This document shows positions 10,076 to 21,949 of a DNA stretch of 64,000 nucleotides, piece after piece. Location: positions 21,965,805 through 22,029,804 of the forward strand of contig OW121856.1 of the NCBI GenBank assembly GCA_933228895.1, written 5' to 3'. The position numbers and the translations under genes are program-made. The notes beneath the pieces are model-generated. The model was not told the DNA's origin and did no database searches. It was given only the letters and a program-made list of their open reading frames with translations. How positions within the stretch are numbered: position 1 is the stretch's first letter; each line of letters opens with the position of its first letter. The DNA comes from Platycnemis pennipes. Its lineage: Eukaryota > Arthropoda > Insecta > Odonata > Platycnemididae.

Positions 10076-10840
10076 GATGTGTAGTCTTGGTTTTATCCCA
10101 TGTGACTGATTGACATGGATTATGTATTTCATCACCATGGCCATATGGAGGAAATCTATTTTGGCCTGACCCTGAAAAACTCAGGGTGTGAGACTATGTA
10201 TTAGCCGGTTTAATCAGAAAAATCTGAAGTAGGTCTGGAAGAGGAGCTGCGCCTGGTGTGTAAGTTTCACTCTTCTTTGTGCCGGTCATTTACCTCTATT
10301 TTCAGGCACGGAAACGTCTTTTAAATTCACACCGAGTGCCATGACGTAGCATATTGCACGATACCTCAGTCAAGAAAGAAGTAGATTTGTGATGATATGC
10401 CTCACCCCATTACTTAACGTCGTGCTCTCATTTGTAATTTTCCTCTAAACGAAATGTACTTAAAATGCGACCTGTGGGTCGCCACCAACCATTTAATGAA
10501 TGTGAAAACAACTTTGGAATACCTATTTGGCACATGACGTGCTGGCGTTAGATACTTATCACATCGCGTGCTCTTCATTATTCGTCCTTTCTCCGAGGTT
10601 TTTAATATCGCAGGAATTTAGAGCATCTCCACCCACTTCTTCCGGTTCTCTAAGAAATAACCTGGTGTACCAAAAGTAACAGAAAGCCAAAAGTCACGAT
10701 ATAGGGACTAAATGACAGAATATTCCTCCAATGAATATTTTGGCATATATTTTATCCCTTTAAAACGTTAGTCAAGCTTGATTTTTTATGCTGTAGGGCA
10801 TATTTTACATCAGTATGAGTTTAGGTAAATATTTAAGCAG
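10076..10840. other. Spacer between two RTE-like copies
   Basis: No supported gene. The first part may be the 3' UTR of the upstream RTE-like copy. No further element was recognised. Confidence 0.4.
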
Positions 10841-11372
10841 TAGGAATATGAAAGAGAAGATCATTGGAAAATCAGGCAGTAGATTACATGACTGTGAAAT
10901 CGGTGCTAAGGAGATGAAAAACGTTTAAATACGAAATAAAGAGGATGCAAAAGAAATTCTTGGTGGTAAAAAAAAACAACAAGGAGCCGTGAATCACCAA
11001 TTGAGTCTTGGACCCCATTCAACCGAGAAGAGTGCCATACCTAAGGAAGGGCTACTATGCTACAAAAATATAAGAAATTAAATGTGTCGGAAATTGAAAA
11101 AAAGTTTGGATAAGCTGGGTAAAGGATTTGCACGATGACGTACAATACAAACTAGAACATGAAAAGATGAAAACTTCCTATAGGATAGTGAAGTGCAACT
11201 GAAAGGAACGGAGCGCAAGATGCAACGCTATAAGGGGCAATAATTAAGAAGAACTTCTAATTGAATGTGAAGATAAAATGAAGAGGTGGTTGGAATATTT
11301 TGAACAATTTCACAACGGAAGTAATCTATGAGGGTGGGGTATCGAAGAAGAAAATGAAAACATAAAGGATTA
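10841..11372 (+). pseudogene. Second RTE-like LINE remnant, linker region
   Basis: Broken plus-strand frames resemble the linker between endonuclease and reverse transcriptase of RTE-like elements. The best segment is ECEDKMKRWLEYFEQFHNG at about 11263-11319; this W-x-E-Y-F pattern is a recurring mark of the family. The copy is interrupted at about 11373 by an antisense LINE fragment and resumes near 12371. Confidence 0.5.
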
Positions 11373-12120
11373 TACATCTAAATCTACATCTACATAATAC
11401 CCTGCAAGCCACCATCAAGGTGTGTGGCAGGGGGTGAACTCTCACCAAACGTGCACTACATATCATGCATAAAAAAGGATTAGTACTTGTATAGGTACTG
11501 TTCAAAACTACGCTATTTAAAAAAAGATAAAAAGTAGCAAAACATACATGCAAAAACATGCCATTAGTTGGGTTAGCTATAAGTCCTTATACCAACATGT
11601 AGCTACCAATGTTATCCATTGCTACACTCGTACTGGATAAAATTACCTTTATTAATATCCCTAATAGAACGAGGAAAAAAGGACATTTTGAATCTGTCAA
11701 TTCGGCAATCAGTTTCTCTAATTTTGTGATTATGGTCCAGTCAACCATTGCAAGTTGGGGTCCGCAAAATATTTTTAACATCATCACTGAAAATATGGTC
11801 TTGGAATTTGTTTAAGAGATTAAGTCTTAATTTCAACCTGCGATCTGACAATGATTCCCAATTAAAATCATTTTAGACTGGTTACGCTAATAATGTTATC
11901 ATACCGTCGCTTTACTAATCTTGCCGATCTTCGCAGTACACGTTCAAGTTCGTTATTTAGACCGATTTCGTAGGGATCCCATACACTGGCAGCATATTAC
12001 AAATGAGGTCTTACAAGGGAAAAGTAGCTGATTTCTCGTGCATGATCGTCACATTTACCCAGTACTCTTTTGACGAACCCCAGTTTACGATTCGCTTGAC
12101 CCATTATTTAGGTTTAGGGG
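11373..12120 (-). mobile_element. Antisense LINE 3' fragment (CR1/Jockey-type C-terminus)
   Basis: On the minus strand from about 12110 the translation reads KLGFVKRVLGKCDDHAREIS, SLVRPHL, YAASVWDPYEIGLNNELERV and RRSARLVKRRYDN, with later stops. That is the C-terminal region after the reverse transcriptase of a widespread arthropod LINE. The 3' UTR follows and ends in a CTACATCTACATAATACCC-type terminus (complement at about 11381-11402). The copy is 5' truncated and full of stops. It splits the RTE-like copy (10841-13770). The same 3' end recurs at 18845-19157 (plus) and 57817-57930 (minus). Confidence 0.65.
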
Positions 12121-12370
12121 TTAGATGGCAGAAGGGACAGTTTTGTCTCAATCTCGCCCCATTAAAGACCTTTTATTATTATTATTTCACGTATGTTTAC
12201 CACAGGAAAGATCATGTGTAAATGGTTCCCAATTATATGGGAGACTCACACTTGACATGTGTCCAACGCAGTAATACAGAACCTGTGGGTGAATAGATTT
12301 GGAATTGACGATACTTCTACCAAGATTATTAAACGTTCAGAAGGGAAGGTATAAAATTGGCGTTACAATA
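12121..12370. other. Unassigned spacer inside the split RTE-like copy
   Basis: About 250 bp with a TATTATTATT run. It could be further insertion material or decayed RTE sequence; neither is supported. Confidence 0.3.
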
Positions 12371-13770
12371 CGTTCTGTGACATGCATTCAACAAGACAAA
12401 TACCCACGGACTTCGATAAGAACATCATCATTTCTATTCCCAAAAAGAAGGTAGCCGACAACTGTGGAAAATTTAGGAACATAAGCCTGGTGGCATGTAT
12501 CTCGGAGATTTAGGCAAGAATCATCTATAAAAGAATAGATGAAAGTCTGACGAGTACTTGCAAGATAACCAATCTGGGCTCAGAAAAAAATCAAGGGCAC
12601 AAGTGAATTGATTTTGGTCCTCAGGGTAGCCGTGGGGAAGAGAGTAGAGAAACTTATTCTTTTGCCTGACTATTAATGCATAAAAATATTGACGCGGATT
12701 GTTTCCATAAGACTAGAAAAACATAGAGGAGTTTTTAGATGAGGACCAATATAAATTCAGAAAAAATAGATACAAGAGAAGAAATGTATTCCGAAAACTG
12801 CTCTTACAATTAGAGAAGGGAATGGAGATGAAAAAAGACAATGCTTATTGAGTTGGTTGTTATTTTGAGATATTGTTTGACCATTTGGAGTGGAATTCAA
12901 TGCTTGGAATTTTGAAAGGGAATACTTTCTTCTAAGATGACCGAAGAACCATACAGAGTGAATGAAAAAATAATCAGCTGCGATAAAATATGAACCCGGC
13001 AGTGAAGAAGCAACATACCTATAGATTGAAACAAGACTTTGCACTGTCTACCATAGTTTTAAATTATTACATTGAGGAATCCATTAATTAATTAAAATGT
13101 ATGTTTTAGTAGTAGGTATACAAGGGGAAAATTACTGCACATAATTTTGAAATAAATAAAATATACCGAAGAAAATATGTCTTGGAAGAGTTGAGGGCAA
13201 GACCATTACTAATCTCAGGGCTTAAAGGTAGCGAGAAAAGTTGAGTCACTATTGCTACCTGGGAATTCTAGTATTCGGCGAAAGATGAAGCAAGAAGGAA
13301 AAAGTCATTTTAAATATCCCAAATAAACAGACTCAAAGACTCATTTAACGAAAGAAGAATCTTCTTACAACTGTAAGTAGAAGCCTGAAAGTCAGAAAAC
13401 TCTTCATTAGAACATGCATATTGGAGAATGTTTCTCTATGGCAGTGAGGTAGTAACGCTATTTGCGGACTGGAATCATTTGAAATGCTCCGTAAAAGAAG
13501 AATAATAGAGATAAAATGGAACAAACAGGTGACAGGTGAAGGATTCTCAATAAGAAAAAGAAAGAAAGAGAAACCTACTGAGAAATGTGATAGGGAGGCG
13601 GGACGAATTTATTGGCTTTATTTGAGACATTTTGGTTTAGAAATGACAATTGCCGTGGGAAATGAGAAGAGGAAGGATGAAAGAAGAAGTTTAATATGAA
13701 ATATACAGAGAAAAAATTAAAGGAAGTGAAAGGGTAAGTTATGTATAAACGAAGGTGTGAAATGATATGC
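12371..13770 (+). pseudogene. Second RTE-like LINE remnant, reverse transcriptase and C-terminus
   Basis: Frameshifted plus-strand translation follows the reverse transcriptase in order. It shows PTDFDKNIIISIPKKK (about 12406), an SLVA-ISEI block, EDQYKFRKNR (12743), LEWNSMLGILK near motif A (12888), a decayed RQ-x-ALST-x-LNYYIEE motif B (13036-13070), then LLTTVSRSLKVRKLFIRT (13365), LESFEML (13466) and LRHFGLEMTI (13624). Many stops and frame changes make it non-functional, and no intact YxDD is left. The order of blocks matches one copy, not several scraps. Confidence 0.6.
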
Positions 13771-15055
13771 GAATCACATGGATAGCTACATTTGGTTGAA
13801 AATCTATTGATTGTTGACAGATGGTGACAATTATGGTATTCGAACTATTGACATTTTTTTGTTTGCGATGGAGTGTAGATAAATGAGATCAGCAATATTC
13901 ATCCGTTGAACATGGAACATATGTTCCAATTCGGGATTGGAGCTCATAATCTTTGGGTTGCCGGTGCACCTGGTAACCTACCTAATTACCATGACCTACC
14001 TCTCATTCCATGCTTGTCATCAATTTCATTACCGGGTACAAGTATAATCACGCTAATTTTAAAAGCAAAGATAGAATTCCGTTTACCAAGATTCCTCTTT
14101 AATTTCCAATCCCAGTCACAGTGTAGTTTCCGAGTGAGTTCACAGTGGAGTAGGAATGAGCTTCCTTTTTTCTGTTATCACTTGCTTTCTCACCACATAG
14201 GTTTCTGTCTCTGCATCTATCTTTGAAAGGAGGCATGGAGAGTGGGGGATAGTGGCCCACGCCGGCTTTCTACCGGGGCCCGGAGGACCCAAACCCAAAA
14301 CCGCGAGTTTGTAAGTCGGGAGGAAAGCCGGACTTAATGAGTCAACTCTGGTCAACCGACTGGAGTTGGGAAATATTAGGAAGGCAAGAGTTAGAGACGG
14401 AAATGTCTGAGGGAGGGAGGGATCTGGAGGCACGGGAAGGCCGGTGCACAAGAAATGTGGGGTTGTCCCAGGGGGAGGCAGGGTTAAGGGGGTTTTTGTG
14501 CGCCCTTCGAGAATGAAGAGGGCCCCACAAAGGAATGGTCGGGTGATCAGGGGTGGCCGGGAGGAGGAACAGCTTCGACTCAGGGATGGCTTGTCGAGGC
14601 ATGTAACAGTGGCCTGGACGCCGGTGAAAGGTTACATAAAAAGTCATGCTCTATTAACCCTTTCCCAGAACTTCGCTGTTGAAAAAATTGCGTGCATGTA
14701 AAGCATTGCGTAAGGAACAGGCTAAAAAAAACATGATTCTGTCTGTGCCAAATTGTAGCGGTGATAATAACAATTAGCCATGATTAAGTTGTGACACATT
14801 CCGTCATTTCATTCGTTTGAGGAAGTGCATGAGTAACGATGAACCCATAAAATTGGATAACTCTGACAAAGGCTCAAAATTAAAACTAAAACACTGTACT
14901 GAAGTGATATGCAAGAATAGTTATTCATATATTTAATTACTCAAAGCATTACATTAGGCATTATTCATTGTGGTAATGGTCAACAACTCACTTTACTAAG
15001 GAAGTAGAATTATTTTCAAATAAAACTTAAAACACATTGGAAAAAAACTGCAATA
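13771..15055. other. Unassigned region with GC-rich block 14230-14640
   Basis: There is no supported gene. The block 14230-14640 is unusually GC-rich, with purine-rich runs on the plus strand, and carries overlapping open frames on both strands (14444-14701 plus, 14342-14647 minus). These look like by-products of composition. It may be promoter-like or a 5' part of a repeat. Confidence 0.35.
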
Positions 15056-15375
15056 CATTAATAAAATTATAAAATCCCGTTACCGTCTACAGTCTGTAAG
15101 ACGTAGTCTCTTTTTGAAATCCTTATGACTTTAGGACTTCTGCAGGTAAGGCATTCCACTCTTCTATTGTTCTGTTTGCGAAGGAAAACTCATAAAAAGT
15201 TATACACTCATGGAAGAAAGACATGGGAGAAATAGTTTTTTCAGGACGTTATTAAATATGTGCCCTGAAATTTTTCCACGGGGTGGAATACAAATGGAGA
15301 CATACTTATAAAATTCTGCCAATTTTTGACAAGGCTAACTTCCACTGCAAAATAAAAACATAAGTCTTTATGCAA
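15056..15375 (-). mobile_element. LINE 3' end remnant, minus strand
   Basis: Minus-strand translation gives SFANRTIEEWNALPAEVLKS (about 15195 down to 15135), the classic C-terminal signature N-R-x-I-x-x-W-N-x-L-P of CR1/Jockey-type LINE reverse transcriptases, preceded by weaker matching sequence with stops. A 3' UTR-like AT-rich tail follows to about 15056. Confidence 0.55.
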
Positions 15376-16489
15376 ATTACTAATTTCATTCTATATGTGC
15401 TTTAAACTAATTGCTACGTCTGCATGAGTTAATTCAATCCAGAACTATAATTATTCTTACACTCTTTCATACTAGCCTAAGATTAGAATTCTCTGTGCCA
15501 TTGCCAATTTCTTCCAAAAAAATTAAATGAACCTGAAATGGTATTGTTATTTTAGTAAACAGCGATTTTGTGATTGAAACGCAAGTGCATGTTACAAAAT
15601 ATTGATTTATGACGATACGTTACAGTCCCTAACTAAGTTAGTAGCCAATAATATGCCAATAAAATTCCTAGAAAATTATGACGTGAAATGTTGAATTCCA
15701 ATTTTGACTAGGATGTCTTCCGTGTAGGTTCATATTGCCTGGACAACAGTTTCACCATTATTGCCATCAACCTTCCCAAATAGAAGAAATAATTTGATGC
15801 TGAGGAACGCATTCTAATTGAAAGATTTTATGTAATTCTTTATTTTCAAGCTAACATTCCTCCTGGAAGTAGATTCTTCTTCCGGTTGGATGATTTCTTC
15901 ACTGGGTTTTACCTAACTGCTATTTTATTTTTGTTTCGTGCATTAATTGACAGTCAATTGGCTTCCCAGTTATACTCTTTTACTTCTTACAGACTTTGTA
16001 TTCCTACTTAAGCGTTCATTTTTACCTATAGCCTTCGGCTGCATATCCTTATATGTTTTCTCTATGCTGACCTTCAAGTGTTATTGGCTATGAATGCGGT
16101 CTGATCGACAAATTACGTCGTTCTCACATTTTTTCCTCGCATAATCACTCCTAAAGCCTTCTTTAAACTTCAATTATGGATTTTTCGATGTGCGAAGTCT
16201 AGCAATGATAGATAAAAACTTTCTTTGCAGTAGTTTACTCTGATGTGACTGCTAATCGGTGATTAAATATTTCTCTATTGATCAAACCAACTAAGGGCTG
16301 AAAATTGACCAGCATACAGTCAAACAATGGTCCGTTCATAACTGTGAGCTTTATTGCAAACATTGGAGAGCCTAGCTTGGGGGCAAAACGCTTTGCCATG
16401 CATAGCTCATGATAAAGGGAAGAATGTTGATGAGGGTGGAATCTATAGAGGAAAGGAGAATATGTTGATGAGCAAAACAGAGCAGAGGT
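15376..16489. other. AT-rich DNA without a supported gene
   Basis: No coding segment, LINE motif or tRNA-like head was recognised here. Confidence 0.45.
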
Positions 16490-16990
16490 GACGACAAAAT
16501 GGCAACGATGACAGTATATCTCGCGATGGGGAGGGGGTTGAAGTTTCATCAGGTAGAGTGGAAAGGGAGGAGAGGGGGGAGGGGGTTGGCTCCTCTAAGA
16601 GCCCCCATTCGTCGTCATCCCCAGCTGTGGGTGGGGGCGGCAGGAGCAGTGGCCTCCCTCCCCCACTTCTCCTCCCGCCCAGTCGACATGCCTCCCTCCT
16701 CCCAACCGCTCACACATCGCATCAGTGAAAACAAAGCAGCTGTCCGATCGATATTGGAGGATATGGCCCCCGATGCCGCTGAATGGGTGCGCGACTACGC
16801 CGACAACACCCTTGCGACCGGATCGCGGGATCGAGAAGGCCACTCTGAGGTACGCGCCCTCCCGAACTATCGGATGACATATTAATGCCCCCCCCCTTCC
16901 CATGATGCGGTGTGTGTGGGGGTGGCATTCTCGTCGGCCCCGGGAGCAGCTACGGGGGCAAGGGGGTGTGGCAGGGGGCGGGGCGCGGAT
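16490..16990. other. GC- and CpG-rich island
   Basis: This is a sharp compositional island with C8-10 and G-runs, many CpG and poly-purine stretches. It could be a promoter with first exon (see 16688-16849) or part of a GC-rich repeat. No TATA box is evident. Confidence 0.45.
16688..16849 (+). CDS. Candidate first coding exon, unrecognised protein
   Basis: Inside the GC-rich island an ATG at 16688 opens a 54-codon frame that starts MPPSSQPLTHRISEN and includes VRSILEDMAPDAAEWVRDYA. It reaches a possible donor GAG|GTACGC at 16849/16850 in phase 0. Codon third positions are GC-rich and the amino-acid mix looks protein-like, unlike the low-complexity frames around it. The frame also remains open upstream, to an ATG at 16499. 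I do not recognise the protein, no second exon was found, and composition alone could produce such a frame. Confidence 0.22.
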
Positions 16991-17124
16991 GGGTCCTTAC
17001 TTTAAAACACAGAGATGGTTCCGCTTTTTAGGTGCTCCACCCTTTTCCGGTTTCAGGTAACTTTTTCAATACCACGTTGTGTGACCGTCTATATTTAGCC
17101 AAATACAATCACAACATCATTTTT

Positions 17125-17400
17125 CTGGGCAAGATTTGAACCTGGTTTGGTTTCCACTACCTTTGGTTTCCAAGTTCGCGGGTACTCACTTGACAAATTT
17201 TGATGATAGCTTAAAATATGCTGGGCTAAAACACGGCAATAAAACATCCCATTCGCTACATTTCGCCTTCTTTTCTAAGATCTCAATCATGGGATGTACA
17301 CGGACTCTTTCCTGAGTGAGATTTAAACTTGTGACCTTTCGGTGCCAAGGTCGCGAGTGCTCACTTGAGTACCTCGACCGCAGTTTAAATCATATCCGCA
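17125..17400 (-). repeat. Two related tRNA-like SINE pieces in tandem
   Basis: Two segments (about 17140-17215 and 17310-17395) share, on the minus strand, a GTGAGTAC/GTGAGCAC-CGCGA-CTTGG core followed by a B-box-like AGGTTCAAATC or AGTTTAAATC. They look like degraded tRNA-derived heads in direct orientation. Confidence 0.35.
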
Positions 17401-18264
17401 GCTGAAAGAGAATTTAAGTACAGGTGGTCATTATCATGGGTCAACCTTCCTTACATTACATTATTTTTAAGGCTATCGCGAGTTGTATTATATGGCTTAA
17501 TATTATTTCCGAGAATTTCCAGGGTGTTTTAAGTTTTTTGACTTCAGTTTCACTCCTTATCTCGAGGGCATAATCGGGTCAAAAGGACATTTTTGTGATT
17601 GAAAAAATGTTATCCGATTAAAATAATGTCCTTCTGTATTTGATTTGGGATTAAACTGTCGTCAAAGACACTAGGAACTCGGCGGAAATTTCCGGAATTT
17701 TAATAAGCCACTTCACAAATTTGTTGGTAGATGGTGTTGTTCAGTAGGGTCAATGTCCTCTGTCCTGCATGTCTTATTGGCTCGTCTGAAACATCTTCGG
17801 TATCAGAAACCTTATCTAACAGCAGATTCTCCACTCCCTTGTTTATTCGTAGTAGAATTAGATACCATGGATCGGCGATTTTTGGTATTCAAACCACATG
17901 TGACTTTTCGGGTTCACGCATATTTCTCCGCAGAAAAATTGGAAATGAAAATGCGATTTTTTTGGAGAAAACCCAAGTTCAAGGAAAAGTAATTTAAACT
18001 AAACCAGGTTCATTTGTTATCACTTATTCAAGATCATACTTTAAATTTTAAAAAATACCTAAAAACTGGGTAAAAAATAAATTTTACCTGGGAACGCAAC
18101 CTCAGTACTCAGAATGGCTCTAATCAGTATAAGAATTTTAAAGAGAATTAGTCAGATAGTCATTAGTATTTTAGATAGCCAGTTAAAACTATTTCAAACC
18201 CAAATAGTATTAATAGTAGTAATTTGGTCGGCGCGCTGCCAAAAACTGATGTAGTATGCTTAGT
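17401..18264. other. Unassigned AT-rich DNA
   Basis: No supported gene. A possible splice acceptor (…TTTCTCCGCAG at about 17924-17935) is followed only by a short A-rich open segment. Confidence 0.4.
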
Positions 18265-18445
18265 TTAGGACAGGTGGGACATTGGTTAGACATCAGCCTG
18301 GGCTTAATGAAAGGCACCACCATAAGGCGTATTGTTTAACGTCGCATACGACGGGCAATTAACTGAGTTAAAAGCGCTCTCAAAACAACACTCTATTAGC
18401 AACCGTCATACCAATGACAAATCTGGCGAGGTAAATTGAGTCCAG
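18265..18445 (-). repeat. Degraded SINE-like repeat (family B), minus strand
   Basis: On the minus strand the order of blocks (CGTCGTATGCGACGTTAA, then GGTGCCTTTCATTAAG, then GGCTGATGTC) parallels the better copy at 62030-62315 (CGTCGGATGGGACGTTAA, then GCGCCTTTCGTTAAG, then GCTAATGTCG). It has no clear tRNA head. Confidence 0.45.
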
Positions 18446-18844
18446 ACTATAGGGATGGAATGCCAATACTCCAATAAACACATAAATAAACACATAAATC
18501 CAATTCCCTTCAGACAAATGTAAGAATTTAGTTTATTTCACAATAATGGTAAAATCTGTAAAAACTCTTTATCCGAAGAGATCAGACCTGCATTATTTTG
18601 CGTAATGTTACAAGAACCAATTTCAAATGAGTTGGAGTAGCTATTTGTTTTAAAATTCCGCCTAAAGATGCGAAAAAAATATTCTGCTCCTAGTACTATA
18701 CCCTTTTGTTGCGTATAGTTTGAAATATTTAATCAACCATTTTTACTACAGCATGTTCATTGATTGGTCAAACGCCGGAGTATTCCACAGCTTTTAATGC
18801 TGATCAAAAACCAAGAAACAGCGAGAATACCTTATGTGTTGTTA
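18446..18844. other. AT-rich spacer
   Basis: Nothing recognisable. A short direct repeat (ACACATAAAT) occurs near 18480-18500. Confidence 0.4.
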
Positions 18845-19157
18845 GCAAAATTTCATGTACTGAATCAAGGCACTTATTTTTCCTCGTATAATTAGGGATA
18901 AGAATAACGGTAAATATATCCAATACCAGTGTAGCAATGGATTACATTGGTAGCTGCATGTTGGTATAAGGACTTGAAGGTAACCCAACTAACAGCATGT
19001 TTTTGCATGTTTGCTTTGCTACTTTTTATCTATTTTTAAATATTGAAGTTTAGAACAGTATATAAATACTGCAATAAATATGTAGTGCATGTATAGTGAG
19101 ACTTCACCCACTGCCACACACCTTTATGGTGGCTTGCAGGGTATTATGTAGATGTAG
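18845..19157 (+). mobile_element. LINE 3' end, same family as 11373-12120
   Basis: The sequence ends in GCAGGGTATTATGTAGATG and its complement matches the start of 11381-11640 over about 260 bp. Shared blocks include GGTTGGTATAAGG-like, AACATGC and AAAAAGTAGC stretches. Only the last few protein-like codons (FPR-type) remain at the upstream edge. It is severely 5' truncated, as usual for LINEs. Confidence 0.65.
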
Positions 19158-19329
19158 TTTAGAGAAGGCCTGATTATGAAAGTTTTATGAAAATCACGCG
19201 CTTGCAAATGAAAACAGCGCTGGTGTGAGGCAAATGAAGGTGATAAATCAGTACTTAAGTTGTAATAAGATGGCTGAGGATGAAGGTAGTTACCATTATA
19301 TTGAGCCCTATTATACGTCCGTGACAGGA

Positions 19330-19600
19330 GGGAAGGCCAGTTTGGTGTAGCGGTAAGAGTACTGAAGTCTAACCGAGAGGGCTCGGGTTCAAATTCTGTA
19401 AGTAGAAGATATTTTTCAACGGTAAACCGGTAGCTACTTGAGTGTTCTGTCAAAAGCTTTCGCGTACTGTACTTCTTCCAGTCCAAAGGGACGTGAAGCT
19501 GTGATCCCCTTGTTGCCATCCATTAAGATTAGACTAATGCCGGATGCTCTTAACATCACGATGCTGGGCTTCTCTCCACGCTCCTTCCACATTCTTATAC
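19330..19600 (+). repeat. tRNA-headed SINE (family B)
   Basis: A tRNA-like head carries an A-box-like TTTGGTGTAGCGGTA (19341-19354) and a B-box GGGTTCAAATTC (19385-19396). The body then follows the family B order: AACCGGT, CTACTTGAGTG, GGGACGTGAAGC, GATCCCCTTG, ATTAAGATTAG-CTAATGCCG and GGGCTTCTCTCCACG. It has a roughly 20-bp insertion (GATGCTCTTAACATCACGAT) relative to the 62-kb copy. Transcription would have been by RNA polymerase III. Confidence 0.6.
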
Positions 19601-21700
19601 CTTTTAAGGTCCTTTCATCCTGGTCTGAAGCACCTAATAATACCGCTACAGACTTGAAAAAAACAGAGAACAATCCTCTGGTTACAAGCATGTTCCCCTA
19701 ATTCGTTCGCGCAATGCTGTTGAATGTTGTTGACATTAGGTACTATGCCGTACGGCTGACTCCAAAGCAACTGATTTTTGTAATAGATCAATAGGTTCTT
19801 GAAGACATACCTAAATAATCCGATAATTAAGGTAATTCGTGAATCGGCTAAATATTTAGACGCCGCCAAGTATGGTCACGAGTGTTTTTTTAACTACCTC
19901 AAGTGATCACGTCGTGGAAGATGCTTTGAGTCAGTTATGGATGTAAAACTAAATCCATTAAGGAATAGGAACAATACCCGGAAGTTCGTACTTTAAGTGT
20001 TTTAAATTAATGGAACTTTATTATAATGCATGAAATTCATTGAAAAGTTCATACTCTGCATGTGGAAAATATATGTTAGTGAATAAATTATTATTATATA
20101 TTGAACCATGTAGTTCAGGAGTTCAATCCTGGAGGTGGTCATACGGCATACGTCTCAGGTGATTGTCCTCCTAATATCAAAGAGTTAGAAACCCATTTCG
20201 AGGGTGATAGTCAATATTTATCTCATGTAAAAGATTCAAAACATTCGTAACTCTATATCCTGTGGATCAACTTGCTGCCTACTATCGTGTGTGCAAAGAC
20301 TGTCACAATTTTTTTTCTCCCACTATAATGGAAGACATAATTTTCTCTCTGTGATATATTCAAGCCTATATCTCCAATAGTATTCACAAGCAAAATATGG
20401 TAATGATCATCCTCCTTAATATCTCTATGGGCAGTCCCTGCAACTTACGCCATTCCACTATGCATACAGGCATACTCCTCTTTCTGAAAAAATATTTCCA
20501 GTACTCTTTTATGAAATCCATTGTTGGCGAAATGTAACTACTATGGTTAAAGACGTTTATGGTCGCCAGTGGCTATGAGTTCTTGGAAATGTGTGATAGT
20601 TACATCAATTTCATCTTCGTTATCCGTTAATGATGTTGAGCACAGCAAGTTTAAGAAAGTTGGTTTAGCATCAAAACTTGAAACACGTTATTCCACTGGA
20701 TAACCCTCTTGCGATATCCATTTTCATCTCACGCTTTCAACTTTTAATCATCCAATTCAAAAAGTTAATTCTCAACTTCCCCCTCCCCTACTTACTCAAT
20801 GACCTTTTCCTTGTAAAAGCCTTATATAGTTTTCTCTCATTAGGTATTATCTTTTATAGTTTTCTCTACTGCTCTATACTTGAATTAATTTTTTAAATTT
20901 TTTGGGCCAGAATTCTATTTTACATAAAGTATAACAAAAATAGTTGTTATGAGTTTGTGAAAAGCTTTCCTTCTCCTCTGTCCTTGGACTCTCCAGCTTT
21001 AACCGCTATAACTCCAATTGTCGAAAGATGCCACCTTTTCGGATCACCATCAGGATGTTTACGTGTACTCAACGCGAACTTCACTACAATACGTAGTTTT
21101 AAATTCTAAGATGCGAATTCTGCGCGTCTTTATTCCTATACTAAGTGACGTGTATTATACGCGTGTTGAAAAGAAAGAGTTTTATAAATAAATCTAATTC
21201 AGAGTGGATTTGACTCTGAAAATATTAAAAGTGAAGAGCCCCTTTATCATCAAGGTATTGAGCTTATACCAGATTTTGCATGCACTTAAGAACGGGAGTA
21301 AAAGTAGGGTGGGAATGGAAAGTTAGGATGGATAGGAACCTGACGTTGGCATCAGACTGCTCTCAACGAAATGCACCACGGATTAACGTGTCATCTAACG
21401 GCGCACAGTGGTCCAAAATGGGGAAAAATTGGCCAAAATTAATACCGGCATTATATCAACGTACTTACAAAGTTAAATAGTTGAATCCCAAGGTTATTGA
21501 CCTGCTGAATCCGATTTTGAAGTTATTTTATATGTATCTCTAAATGTTAACATTTTAATGAGATATAATTATTTAAACAATTTCCAAACATTCTATGGAA
21601 GTAATTATCTGGGTACAAAGGACCCACAACTATCTAGATCATATCTCTCCAAAATATTTACGTAATAAATAAATGCATAGTACTTCGAGATCCATGTAAT
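19601..21700. other. AT-rich DNA without a supported gene
   Basis: Only short frames. A GCACAGTGGTCCAAAATGG segment (21404-21422) is nearly repeated on the minus strand near 24375-24390, so it belongs to a dispersed repeat. A tRNA-like fragment (GTTCAGGAGTTCAATCCTGG) lies at about 20112. Confidence 0.4.
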
Positions 21701-21714
21701 GCTTCAACCCTGTC

Positions 21715-21780
21715 GTTCACGGGATTCAAACCCACGACCTTCAGCTACCGGCTTGCACGTTAGCTACCCATTTAGAATAA
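21715..21780 (-). repeat. tRNA-like SINE head, minus strand
   Basis: On the minus strand TGGGTAGCTAACGTGC (A-box-like) is followed by GGTCGTGGGTTTGAATCCCG (B-box-like). No full cloverleaf is seen, so a SINE head or tRNA pseudogene is likelier than a tRNA gene. Confidence 0.45.
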
Positions 21781-21949
21781 TTGAATACTCTAATTTAGGT
21801 TAAATAATATGATATAAGCGATATATAACTTCTGGAAAAATAGGAAAAAAGATATACTTGATGCTTTCATATAGGCATATTTACTTTGGCATACCTAGTC
21901 ATTTTTATCTAATAAAAGTCTTATTCCGACATCACTATATCGGACTCAT

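Noticed and set aside
17731..17997. Overlapping plus-strand ORFs as a gene; minus strand as a DNA-transposon piece
   Set aside because: No diagnostic residues on either strand; the minus-strand acidic stretch is too short to assign.
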